From ZC4RG30 sp964455685 (lineage in GTDB: Bacteria > Pseudomonadota > Gammaproteobacteria > Steroidobacterales > Steroidobacteraceae), in the NCBI GenBank assembly GCA_964455685.1, contig CAYVZE010000010.1, positions 1-49,818 on the forward strand: a stretch of 49,818 nucleotides of DNA, in the 5' to 3' direction. Position numbers and translations under genes: made by a program. Positions 40,608-49,622 of the stretch are shown here, in pieces. Every line of letters starts with the position of its first letter. Within the stretch, counting starts at the first letter, position 1. Under the pieces are notes generated by a model. It was not told the origin of the DNA and did not search any database. It saw nothing but the letters and a program-made list of their open reading frames with translations.

Positions 40608-41090
40608 TCAACCCCGCAGCTGCGCCAGCAATCCCTCGAAATCCGTGCGATCCCAGCGCTCCGCCATCCTGTCGCCTTCGAAGCGGTTGCGCGTATAGAC
40701 CATGAAGGTGACGCGCTTGCCGGTGGGCGCAATGCCCATGAGCGTTCCCTTGTGGGTGGCCGCGCAGGCGAGCTCGGTTTCGATGAAGTTCGCCTCCGGG
40801 AAACGCATTGCGCGCACCTCCACCTCCTCGTCCGGGAAGGCCGCATTGATCTGTGACCGGAAGAGCTTGAACCCGGCCGGCCCTGGCGGGAACCCCGCGG
40901 CTTCCAGCTCATGGAAGCGGGCATCCGGCGTCACGACCTCGTCGATCCGGCTGGTGTCCCGGCCGAGCAGGGCCTCGCAGTAGCGCAGGAACCGGCGACC
41001 GAGCGTGGCCTGGGCGGACTCCTGCGCCAGCAGGGCCTGCACCTCGGGAGTGCATCTGATCCGGGATGATGTACGGGCCTGATCCGTCAT
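40608..41090 (-). CDS. SnoaL-like ester-cyclase family protein
   Basis: 160 aa from ATG 41090, with AAAGGAG 5 nt upstream, preferred over 41105. After a short N-terminal tail the domain reads FLRYCEALLGRDTSRIDEVVTPDARFHE, FRSQINAAFPDEEVEVRAM, THKGTLMGIAPTGKRVTF and a strand ending RMAERWDRTDFEGLLAQLRG. This is the SnoaL ester-cyclase type. No export signal. Function unknown. Confidence 0.83.
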   Translation of the reverse strand: MTDQARTSSRIRCTPEVQALLAQESAQATLGRRFLRYCEALLGRDTSRIDEVVTPDARFHELEAAGFPPGPAGFKLFRSQINAAFPDEEVEVRAMRFPEANFIETELACAATHKGTLMGIAPTGKRVTFMVYTRNRFEGDRMAERWDRTDFEGLLAQLRG

Positions 41091-41147
41091 GGTGACTCCT
41101 TTCACTTCATGGCACTTCTTGTGCCGAATCCTTCTCTCCTGCGGGCG

Positions 41148-41663
41148 TCACGGCCGGACCGGCCCCTCCAGCCACTTCTCCGTGTAGCCGAACTGCGGGA
41201 TGGGCATCGGGGTGTGCTTGATGGCCTCCCGCCAGTTCTCCACGGAGGAGTAGAAGCGGCGATACCGCTCGATCTGCGCAGCCGTCACGACCTCGACCAG
41301 GAACTTGTTCTCGATCCAGAGCTCGACCAGCTGGAAGATGGCCCGGTCGCAGGACCTCGCAATCCATTGCTCGCGTTCCGCGATGGCGAAGATGTCATCG
41401 AAACCCAGCCTGCTGCCGATCAGCAGGTGCACCTCGTTGTACCTGGAAGGCGATGGATTGCGCCGCAACCCCACCTCCACCGGTGCCGGGACCTGCTCGT
41501 CCCCGCGCTTGCAGACCTCCAGCAGGCTGCCCCACTCATTCGCGGAGATGACCACGTAGCTGTCCGGGAACACGAACGGGAAGTACTCCGTACCCCAGAT
41601 CTCCGCCAGCACGCTGGCCACATGCTTCGGATCGTCTGCCGGTATGGATGCGTGGAAGATCAT
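41148..41663 (-). CDS. VOC/glyoxalase-like hypothetical protein
   Basis: 171 aa. The start MIFHASIPADDPKHVASVLAEIWG and PFPFVFPDSYVVISANEWGSLLEV-type strand order resemble the vicinal-oxygen-chelate fold seen in short hypothetical proteins. The middle has NEVHLLIGSRLGFDDIFAIAEREQWIARSCDR. The C-terminus (AAQIERYRRFYSSVENWREA) is helical. No signal peptide. Family assignment is by impression only. GGAG lies 9 nt upstream of the ATG. Confidence 0.65.
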   Translation of the reverse strand: MIFHASIPADDPKHVASVLAEIWGTEYFPFVFPDSYVVISANEWGSLLEVCKRGDEQVPAPVEVGLRRNPSPSRYNEVHLLIGSRLGFDDIFAIAEREQWIARSCDRAIFQLVELWIENKFLVEVVTAAQIERYRRFYSSVENWREAIKHTPMPIPQFGYTEKWLEGPVRP

Positions 41664-41740
41664 GATTCAGTCTCCGTGCGGGATTCCCGCCGGAGGAACC
41701 CGCCCGAATGCCGAACCGCAGGATGTAAGGAGGCGACCAA

Positions 41741-41907
41741 TCAATCCCCGCCTCCGCTGACCCTGATGACGGCTTCGTCGAAGTCCACCGGCGTGGCGTG
41801 CAGCGCTATCCGCGCCTTCGGTGCGAGCTCATGCACCGCGTTGAGGATGCGCTCGAAGAGGAAGAACATGTCCGTCCGCAGGCGCAGCCCGGCGCCCACG
41901 ACCACGA
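41741..41907 (-). CDS. Partial small protein (GAGLRL family), cut by gap
   Basis: The frame enters from the N gap and ends at 41741. Visible residues read VVVGAGLRLRTDMFFLFERI, then LNAVHELAPKARIALHATP and VDFDEAVIRVSGGGD. This resembles a short family of conserved hypothetical proteins of about 60-100 aa. If the two gap flanks are simply joined, the frame continues leftwards without a plausible ATG, while an adjacent frame supplies a signal-peptide start (see 42008-42131). Confidence 0.5.
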
Positions 41908-42062
41908 NNNNNNNNNNNNNNNNNNNNNNNNNNNNNNNNNNNNNNNNNNNNNNNNNNNNNNNNNNNNNNNNNNNNNNNNNNNNNNNNNNNNNNNNNNNNN
42001 NNNNNNNTCGAAGAGGAAGAACATGTCCGTCCGCAGGCGCAGCCCGGCGCCCACGACCACGA
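41853..42062. repeat. 55-bp direct duplication flanking the N gap
   Basis: Bases 41853-41907 and 42008-42062 are identical over all 55 positions, with the 100-N gap exactly between them. This is the pattern left when two contig ends sharing one assembly k-mer are scaffolded rather than merged. Confidence 0.9.
41908..42007. other. Assembly gap of 100 Ns
   Basis: Exactly 100 Ns, a conventional placeholder of unknown true length. The 55-bp identical flanks suggest the real gap may be zero or negative. Confidence 0.98.
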
Positions 42063-42131
42063 GGCCGTGAAGGCACCCATGGCGCCACAGATTCCGATGG
42101 CGATCAATGACCGGCGGGAATGATGTGTCAT
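42008..42131 (-). CDS. Signal-peptide-encoding partial ORF at gap edge
   Basis: From ATG 42131 the frame reads MTHHSRRSLIAIGICGAMG followed by AFTASW, a convincing export signal (Arg pair, hydrophobic core, Ala-X-Ala-like end), then enters low-quality Cys/Ser-rich translation at the gap. The downstream GAGLRL domain is in the next frame (-1). Either this is the real N-terminus of that protein with a one-base loss, or the two are unrelated. Confidence 0.4.
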
Positions 42132-42318
42132 CTTCGGCACCCGGTTCGTGCTGGTGAATGCGGGGAAGACCGCCAGCGCATGACGCGTCGGCCAGGATGG
42201 CCTCCTGCGACAACCTGCCTTGATGGGTCGCCGGGACGCGGCGCAGACCCGATGGCGAAGAACGCCATGCCGCGTGGTGCCCGCAACCTCCCTGTCGCCA
42301 TGCCTCAACTCCCTGGGA

Positions 42319-42349
42319 CCGGAACGATTCCTGACACCAGTCGTTCCGG
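42319..42349. terminator. 9-bp stem-loop downstream of cupin gene
   Basis: CCGGAACGA (42319-42327) pairs perfectly with TCGTTCCGG (42341-42349), 13-nt loop, starting 12 bp beyond the cupin stop on the minus strand. No T-run. Confidence 0.45.
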
Positions 42350-42361
42350 CGCTGGTGGCGA

Positions 42362-42745
42362 CTAACTACCAGAATCCGCGACGGCTCGCCAGCCCGCCGG
42401 ACCCTGCGGCCGCTCGCCGCCTTTGGGACCCCAGAACACCACCCAGGTGGCGAAGTCCGGCGAGAACTCCTCGAAGCAATGGTCGACCCCGGCCGGCACG
42501 AAATGCACCGTTCCGGGCCTGGCCGGATACCGCGCGGAACCGATCCTCAACGTGGCGCTTCCGCTGACGGGGAAGTACAGCTCGTCCTGTTCATGGGGTG
42601 TCTGCGGGTCATGGCCGCGCGGCGCATAGAACTCCACCGACATGGTGCCGTGGGCGAAGGCCGTGGTGAAACGCTCGCCCTCCGGCCACTGCGGCGTGAC
42701 TTTTCCGGGCAATCGCGCAAGCAGCTCTTCAGCGGTCGGGATCAC
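42362..42745 (-). CDS. Cupin-domain protein
   Basis: 127 aa, GTG start with AGGAG 8 nt upstream. Single cupin barrel: metal-binding motif 1 is PQTPHEQDELYFPVSG and motif 2 PGTVHFVPAGVDHCFEEF; ends TWVVFWGPKGGE. The first residues, IPTAEELLARLPGKVTPQWP, look like the start of a mature domain. The GTG overlaps the stop of a signal-peptide ORF in the next frame, so the true protein may be exported and frameshifted. Function unknown, possibly a small-molecule binding or dioxygenase-type cupin. Confidence 0.82.
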   Translation of the reverse strand: MIPTAEELLARLPGKVTPQWPEGERFTTAFAHGTMSVEFYAPRGHDPQTPHEQDELYFPVSGSATLRIGSARYPARPGTVHFVPAGVDHCFEEFSPDFATWVVFWGPKGGERPQGPAGWRAVADSGS

Positions 42746-42834
42746 TCCACGGGCTCCTGGGCGTCATGCAGGCAAGACGGAATTGCCAATGCGGCGATGG
42801 CGAGCAATGTCGCACAGATTGCGTGCGGCTTCAT
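42742..42834 (-). CDS. Signal-peptide ORF (30 aa) upstream of cupin
   Basis: ATG 42834 opens a 30-residue peptide MKPHAICATLLAIAALAIPS followed by CLHDAQEPVE, an obvious export signal with almost no mature part. Its TGA overlaps the cupin GTG. A -1 frame change would join it directly to IPTAEELL of the cupin. It may therefore be the displaced N-terminus of the cupin gene rather than a separate gene. Confidence 0.45.
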   Translation of the reverse strand: MKPHAICATLLAIAALAIPSCLHDAQEPVE

Positions 42835-42885
42835 CCTCACCCGGTACACCCCTGCCTCAGCAGGGCGCCCCGTACAAGGAGGGGG

Positions 42886-43575
42886 TCAGTCCATCAAGCA
42901 GCGACATGTGGCCATCATCCGGAACCTGCTGGATGCATTGACCGCCGGCGTGTGGAGCGTGCGCATGTCCATCAGGTACACATCACCCGCCTGGCCGGAC
43001 ATCTCCAGAACCTCCAGGCCGAAGGCCACGAGAGTGCCCTCGAGATCGGCCGGTGATTTCAAGGCTTCCCGCAGGCGCGCCAGCGAAGCAGCGCCGGCCC
43101 GCTTGAGCTGATGGGATCCCGCCAGCGCCAGCGTCGCGCCACCCTGTGGAGCCACGTCGTCGATCAGGAAGAAGGCCTGGACCCCAGGCAGACGGTCCGT
43201 GGTTTCGGACTTCACATCGACATGCCAGTTCATTCCATCCAGGGTCCACGCCCCCTGGTTTGGCGGCGACAGGAGGAACTGTAGCGGCTGAATCGTGGAG
43301 GGCCGCCTTCCGGCCACTTCGCCGACGACCTCCAGCAGCTCCGGGGTCAGCAATGTTTCTTGCGCGCCCTGCACCATTACGCGCGATGAGAGGCGAGTGA
43401 TCTGCTGAAAGACCGGAAGACTGCGGAACAGCTTCGACGCCCCACGCCCGTTGAATGTGGCCTTCACCTGCTCGAGGACGCTCGACCGGATTGCGGCCAA
43501 CCGTGCACGAGAATGGAAGGCCGGCAGCTTCAGGACGCCGTGCTCAACGAAGAAGTTCCGGCTTGCGGAGATCAT
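42886..43575 (-). CDS. PhyH-like Fe(II)/2-oxoglutarate dioxygenase
   Basis: 229 aa. The N-terminus FFVEHGVLKLPAFHSRARLAAIR is typical of PhyH. Iron ligands: His and Asp in MNWHVDVKSET, distal His and Arg in MRTLHTPAVNASSRFRMMA. GGATLALAGSHQLKRAG is the PhyH substrate-lid loop. The ATG lies 25 bp from the edge of repeat A, so this gene may be the last member of the cassette array, although no repeat follows it. Substrate unknown. Confidence 0.82.
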   Translation of the reverse strand: MISASRNFFVEHGVLKLPAFHSRARLAAIRSSVLEQVKATFNGRGASKLFRSLPVFQQITRLSSRVMVQGAQETLLTPELLEVVGEVAGRRPSTIQPLQFLLSPPNQGAWTLDGMNWHVDVKSETTDRLPGVQAFFLIDDVAPQGGATLALAGSHQLKRAGAASLARLREALKSPADLEGTLVAFGLEVLEMSGQAGDVYLMDMRTLHTPAVNASSRFRMMATCRCLMD

Positions 43576-43600
43576 CAGCTCGAGGGAGGCAGGAACGTGA

Positions 43601-43734
43601 GCCCATTATCAAGTTCAGCGACCGGGCGGGACACCACAGCACGCGGGCACGCCAGCACTCGCGTCCAACACCTTGCCTCGGCTGCTCGCGACAGAACATT
43701 TTATGTGTCCCGTCAGCCGCAGGCAGAGTTAGGC
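43601..43734 (-). repeat. attC-like repeat A
   Basis: Read on the minus strand, 134 bp from GCCTAAC (43734-43728) to AATGGGC (43607-43601). An inner 72-bp part (43663-43734) folds like a short attC: GCCTAAC...GTTGGAC ends, then TGCCT/AGGCA and CGGCTG/CAGCCG stems with one unpaired base on the left arm. It shares CATAAAATGTTC and GCCCGCGTGCTG with repeats B and C. Confidence 0.6.
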
Positions 43735-43758
43735 GCCATTGTGCATCTGGCGTCTTAT

Positions 43759-44234
43759 TTACCATGCGCGCAATCCCGATCGGATGGCGATCGCTATGAG
43801 CTGGAATCGGCCTTTGGGGTCTGAGTCGACAAAGCGGCTATCGGGCTTGAGGTGATCGTTGTCCTTCTTCAACGCTGTAAACATTTCCTGGACACAGGAC
43901 CTCCTTCTGAAGACAACGATTGGTACAAGCTATTAACAACGGACGCGTCGAGACAGGTGCTCAGCTGGTGGGCGAACCTGTTTCTGAGATTCCCGAGTGC
44001 GCGCAATGCAGGAGCCCAAGTCGAATCAAAGCCCAGCACAAGGGCGAGAGTGACCGTTTGATCGAAGTCAAGGTCGAGGCGCCTCAAGTGCTTCTTTGCG
44101 CGCACCAATGTTTCAACGATAGTGTTGATCTCCTTCTCAACGTGTATGTGAGCTCGAATGACGGACCCGAGGTCTTCCTCGCGCGCCAGATCCTTGTCAA
44201 AGTTGGTGACTCCCAAGGAATCAAGAGACGCCAT
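43759..44234 (-). pseudogene. Frameshifted HEPN/MtlR-like cassette gene
   Basis: From ATG 44234 (9 bp after repeat B) the frame reads MASLDSLGVTNFDKDLAREE, a helical domain with RNRFAHQL (an Rx4H motif as in HEPN ribonucleases and MtlR/DUF4145-like proteins), and stops at 43869. A -1 shift near 43905-43912 continues as VQEMFTALKKDNDHL...GRFQLIAIAIRSGLRAW, ending at TAA 43759-43761 just before repeat A. A single missing base explains it; a coupled second ORF from ATG 43884 is the alternative. Base composition is lower in GC than the surroundings. Confidence 0.6.
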
Positions 44235-44243
44235 GTCAAGGGC

Positions 44244-44378
44244 GCCTAACATCCAAGCTCGGCGACGGCGTGTCGGTCTCTCAGCACGCGGGCGCGCATG
44301 ACCTGTGTAAGCACGACGTTGAATCGCCAGCGGGCGAACAATTTATGTTTCCCCGGCCACTTCAGCGCATGGTTATGC
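44244..44378 (-). repeat. attC-like repeat B
   Basis: Minus-strand reading, 135 bp from GCATAAC (44378-44372) to GTTAGGC (44250-44244), the latter a perfect integron GTTRRRY core. Internal blocks ACATAAATTGTTC and GCCCGCGTGCTGAG match repeats A and C, and GAGCTTGGATGTTAGGC matches the end of C (GAGCTTTGTAGTCAGGC). Confidence 0.6.
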
Positions 44379-44381
44379 GTC

Positions 44382-44888
44382 TCAAAGTATGAGCTCGGTC
44401 TTCTTGAATCCTGAAATCTCGCTTCTTCCAAGGCACTGCGGACACTTTGCATATTTGTCATTTCTGAAGAGAGTAACGGTGATGAGCTCCCCGCACTTGC
44501 TGCAAGCTCCGGTGTAGTTTCCAGTCACGCGAGGTTTTTCCATCGAAACCAGAGGGACTTCTGACGACGCATTACAATCTCTATGTCCTGCAACTGTCTG
44601 TTCGAGTAGCGGCCCATCAGGCAGAGCCGCCCGAATTGCCACCAGGGCCTCTTCGACGGTGCAATGAAACCACTCCTTGGCCGCCCGCTTATGAGCCAAC
44701 TTTTCGTGAATCTTCTGCTCAGCATGTCGCGGAGCACGAACCAGAGCGTCGTACTCTACGACATAGGGAAATGGCACACCTGTTCCACCTAGCTCCTTCG
44801 CCCGAATGGCCGGGTCCTTCGTGGAAAACCCAACCTTCACGAGCCCAGGCATTGCGGGGTTTGTAATGATGTAGACCCAGCCGCGCAC
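44382..44888 (-). CDS. GIY-YIG/T5orf172-like protein with zinc ribbon
   Basis: 168 aa, GTG start 18 bp after repeat C; stop 3 bp before repeat B, so the gene fills one cassette. Residues 1-90 are GIY-YIG-like: GWVYIITNPAMPGLVKVGFS, then AELGG-type KELGGTGVPFPYVVEY and HAEQKIHEKL...EWFHC. The C-terminus is a zinc ribbon, CSKCGE...CPQC. Such proteins are common mobile-element cargo; nuclease activity is inferred from family. Codon and base usage are less GC-rich than flanking genes. Confidence 0.85.
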   Translation of the reverse strand: MRGWVYIITNPAMPGLVKVGFSTKDPAIRAKELGGTGVPFPYVVEYDALVRAPRHAEQKIHEKLAHKRAAKEWFHCTVEEALVAIRAALPDGPLLEQTVAGHRDCNASSEVPLVSMEKPRVTGNYTGACSKCGELITVTLFRNDKYAKCPQCLGRSEISGFKKTELIL

Positions 44889-44906
44889 GCAGTTTCCCGA
44901 AGAGTC

Positions 44907-45045
44907 GCCTGACTACAAAGCTCCGCTACTGCGATATTACTTCTCAGCACACGGGCAGACACACCGCTCGTGTGCGCCCTGCGCCCGGTCGCCTGCGGCC
45001 GAGCACTTTATGGCAAACGCCGTTCGCTGGAGCGGCCAGTTATTC
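44907..45045 (-). repeat. attC-like repeat C
   Basis: Minus-strand reading, 139 bp from GAATAAC (45045-45039) to GTCAGGC (44913-44907). It contains CATAAAGTGCTCGG and GCCCGTGTGCTGAG in the same positions as repeats A and B, and CCGCTC/GAGCGG can pair internally. The TAA stop of the upstream cassette gene lies inside its first bases. Confidence 0.55.
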
Positions 45046-45591
45046 GACACCTGCGAGTACCCCTTTCCACATTTCGACTGTCTCCCAGACTGCGGCACGA
45101 AAGTGGTGCCGGGAACCATCATCGAAGGTAATGACGATTTCGGGCGGGCCACCCAACTCCCCGACCCCAAACTCAGCGTCTCCGCAGCACATGCAACCCA
45201 CCGTGGCTTGAGGCGCGCAGATCAGCTCCAGCGGCCGCACTTCCCACCTCCCGCGCGGAGGCTCTGCATCCACCTTCGCCGAGTAACCGTCGACAGGCGC
45301 ATTCTGGTTCGGGACGTTGTAGCGGCGACTGCAGGAAATGACGCGGAACTGCCGGGAGAGGCCTTCCACCTGCTGCTGCCATATCCTGTAATCCGAGGCG
45401 CTCCCATGCACGAGGAGCAGTGGCGGACCTTCGCCGGTCTCCTCGTAGTGCAGCACGACACCGGGAGCAACTTCGACCGACTTGGGCGTCCCGTCGTCCG
45501 CAAGCGCAAGTGACGGGACGAACGCCACGCTGCACATGAGAATGGATGCCAGGAACCAGGCGCGGCTTCGTGCGCGCCACCGACGAATCAT
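45040..45591 (-). CDS. Chimeric truncated alpha/beta hydrolase with foreign tail
   Basis: 183 aa from ATG 45591 (GGAGG upstream). A signal peptide (FLASILMCSVAFVPSLALA) leads into an alpha/beta-hydrolase start: VVLHYEETGEGPPLLLVHGS with the oxyanion HGS, then SRRYNVPNQNAPVDGYSAKVDAE. The hydrolase stops there, before the nucleophile elbow. Residues from about 111 on (PRGRWEVRPLELICA...) instead match the C-terminus of the neighbouring lipoprotein. It therefore cannot be an active hydrolase. The stop overlaps repeat C, so the chimera is read as a cassette gene. Confidence 0.7.
   Translation of the reverse strand: MIRRWRARSRAWFLASILMCSVAFVPSLALADDGTPKSVEVAPGVVLHYEETGEGPPLLLVHGSASDYRIWQQQVEGLSRQFRVISCSRRYNVPNQNAPVDGYSAKVDAEPPRGRWEVRPLELICAPQATVGCMCCGDAEFGVGELGGPPEIVITFDDGSRHHFRAAVWETVEMWKGVLAGVE
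45215..45259. repeat. 45-bp segment shared with 45826-45870
   Basis: This stretch and 45826-45870 are identical at 41 of 45 positions in the same orientation and encode PRGRxEVRPLELxCA in both genes. It marks the joint between hydrolase and lipoprotein-type sequence. Confidence 0.85.
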
Positions 45592-45701
45592 CGGCCCTCC
45601 CTCCCTGAGGTCACTCACCGCAAAGATATCGCGATTTCGCGCCGCCCTCACTCCCTGCCCGAGGCATGTCTCGCCAGCACAGAAGCGGGCGGCGCTGCGG
45701 C

Positions 45702-46457
45702 CTACCCCTGCGACCGCGCCTTGAAATCCACCCGCACCTCCACCGCATCCTCCGAGATCAGCAGCAGCTCCCGCGGCGAATCCGGCACACAGCTCAGCGC
45801 TTTCGTGCCGCGGATCTGGTTGGCCGCGCAGGTCAGCTCCAGCGGCCGCACTTCCCGCCGCCCGCGTGGATCATTCGCCGCCTGCGGCGATGCCGCCCGC
45901 CGCACGGCCGAATCCACCCAGATGCGCGGCTCGGGCCCGGGCTCCAGCCGCTGCCCGCCACTGCCGGGCACGGCCTGCACGGTGGAAATCCCCTCGCCGC
46001 TGGTGACCTTGAAACCGATGGTGAACGGATGCCAGCCGCACTCCCCGGGCTCGAAATGATCCAGCGCGACGCGGGCCTCGTACTGCCGCCCCTCGCGCTT
46101 CACCGGCACGGCCACCCAGATGGAGCGGGGCGTCGCGGCAGCGCCGTTGAGCCGCTGCAACAGCCCGGGGGCGACGCTGCAGCGGCTGCCGGCGGTGTAG
46201 TAGCGGGCCAGCACCTCGACCTCCAGCGCTGGATCGGCCTCGCCGTGGATCCGCACCAGCTGCCGGGGCTGGGCATTGGCGACGGGCTCGACCGGCCCGT
46301 CCTGCCCGGAGCACGCCGCCAGGCCCAGCAGCGCGCCAGCGGCCGCCAGGGGCGCCAGGACACCCGATGAACGGCCGGAGGACGCCGGAAGAGAGGTGGA
46401 GCGAGGGTGGCTCGGCAGGCCCTTCAGGGACGCTGGGGCAATGAAGGCAAGGCGCAT
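45702..46457 (-). CDS. Lipoprotein, unknown function
   Basis: 251 aa from ATG 46457. A long basic n-region precedes the hydrophobic segment VLAPLAAAGALLGLAAC with a lipobox cysteine near residue 49; the true start may be nearer, but no in-frame ATG is found. The mature part is beta-rich: RQLVRIHGEADPALEVEVLARYY, WVAVPVKREGRQYEARVALD, and the C-terminal block PRGRREVRPLELTCAANQIRG. That block recurs in the adjacent chimera. Family not recognised. Confidence 0.75.
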   Translation of the reverse strand: MRLAFIAPASLKGLPSHPRSTSLPASSGRSSGVLAPLAAAGALLGLAACSGQDGPVEPVANAQPRQLVRIHGEADPALEVEVLARYYTAGSRCSVAPGLLQRLNGAAATPRSIWVAVPVKREGRQYEARVALDHFEPGECGWHPFTIGFKVTSGEGISTVQAVPGSGGQRLEPGPEPRIWVDSAVRRAASPQAANDPRGRREVRPLELTCAANQIRGTKALSCVPDSPRELLLISEDAVEVRVDFKARSQG

Positions 46458-46642
46458 GGGGCCATGGTGCGTTCCCCCGCCGCCCGAGGTCAAAACCCGC
46501 CTGCGGCCAGACAGGCGCCAAATGGTCGCTATCCGGCGAAAACGCCCCGGGATAGTGCAAGTTCCGGGGCTACTCCGGCTGGCGCCGCAGTGCCTCCAGC
46601 GCCGATAATCCGCGGCTTACCCTTCTGATAGCCAAAAGATTA

Positions 46643-48973
<2,331 letters not shown>

Positions 48974-49039
48974 GCGGCCCGCTTGTCTCCGCCGGGAGGG
49001 CGGCGGGATACTGGGGACTGGTTCCAGGGAGCAGCTGCC

Positions 49040-49618
49040 ATGCCGCGACAGGAAGCCTCTTCATTGGCCCGCAAGGGAATGCGTCGGCATGGTCCAGCCG
49101 CCGTCCTCGCCGTCCTCTGCCTGGCGTCCGCGGCGGTCCATGCCGCGGACAGTCCCGAATCCTCCGCCGCCGGCGGGAAGTTGCTGGACGAGATCGTGGT
49201 CCAGGGTACCACCCTCGCCGCGCTGCGCACCGAGATGGCGCGACTCGAGGACGAGTTCTACCGTCGCTACAACGAGCTGAACTCCAACGACCTCTACGAC
49301 GTGTACTGCGCCGTGGAGGCGCGCACCGGCACGCGGCTGGAGCGCCGTTACTGCCGGCCGGTGTTCGAGATCCGGGCGCTGCAGGCCGAGGGCTCCGAGC
49401 ACTGGTACGCCCTGGAGCGCGCCGGCCACCAGTACTTCCCGCAGGCCTGGAACGCGCCGCTGCCGGCGCTGCTGACCACCGAGACCATGAAGCGCGACCT
49501 TCAGGAGGAGATTCGGCGGGTCACCGAGGCGAATCCCGAGCTGGTCGACCTGCTGCGCCGGCGTGCGGAGTTGGCGGAGCGCTACGAGAAGATGCGCCGC
49601 GAGCGCTTCAGTCGCTGA
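49040..49618 (+). CDS. Exported protein of unknown function
   Basis: 192 aa from ATG 49040 (GGGAG 8 nt upstream); ATG 49079 gives a shorter, cleaner signal peptide MRRHGPAAVLAVLCLASAAVHA. The mature part is mostly helical with two cysteines (VYCAVEARTG, RRYCRPVFE) and a phrase LDEIVVQGTTLAALRTEM. The C-terminus (LQEEIRRVTEANPELVDLLRRRAELAERYEKMRRERF) looks like a coiled coil. The family is not recognised. It lies 66 bp behind maeB. Confidence 0.75.
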   Translation: MPRQEASSLARKGMRRHGPAAVLAVLCLASAAVHAADSPESSAAGGKLLDEIVVQGTTLAALRTEMARLEDEFYRRYNELNSNDLYDVYCAVEARTGTRLERRYCRPVFEIRALQAEGSEHWYALERAGHQYFPQAWNAPLPALLTTETMKRDLQEEIRRVTEANPELVDLLRRRAELAERYEKMRRERFSR

Positions 49619-49622
49619 GGAA

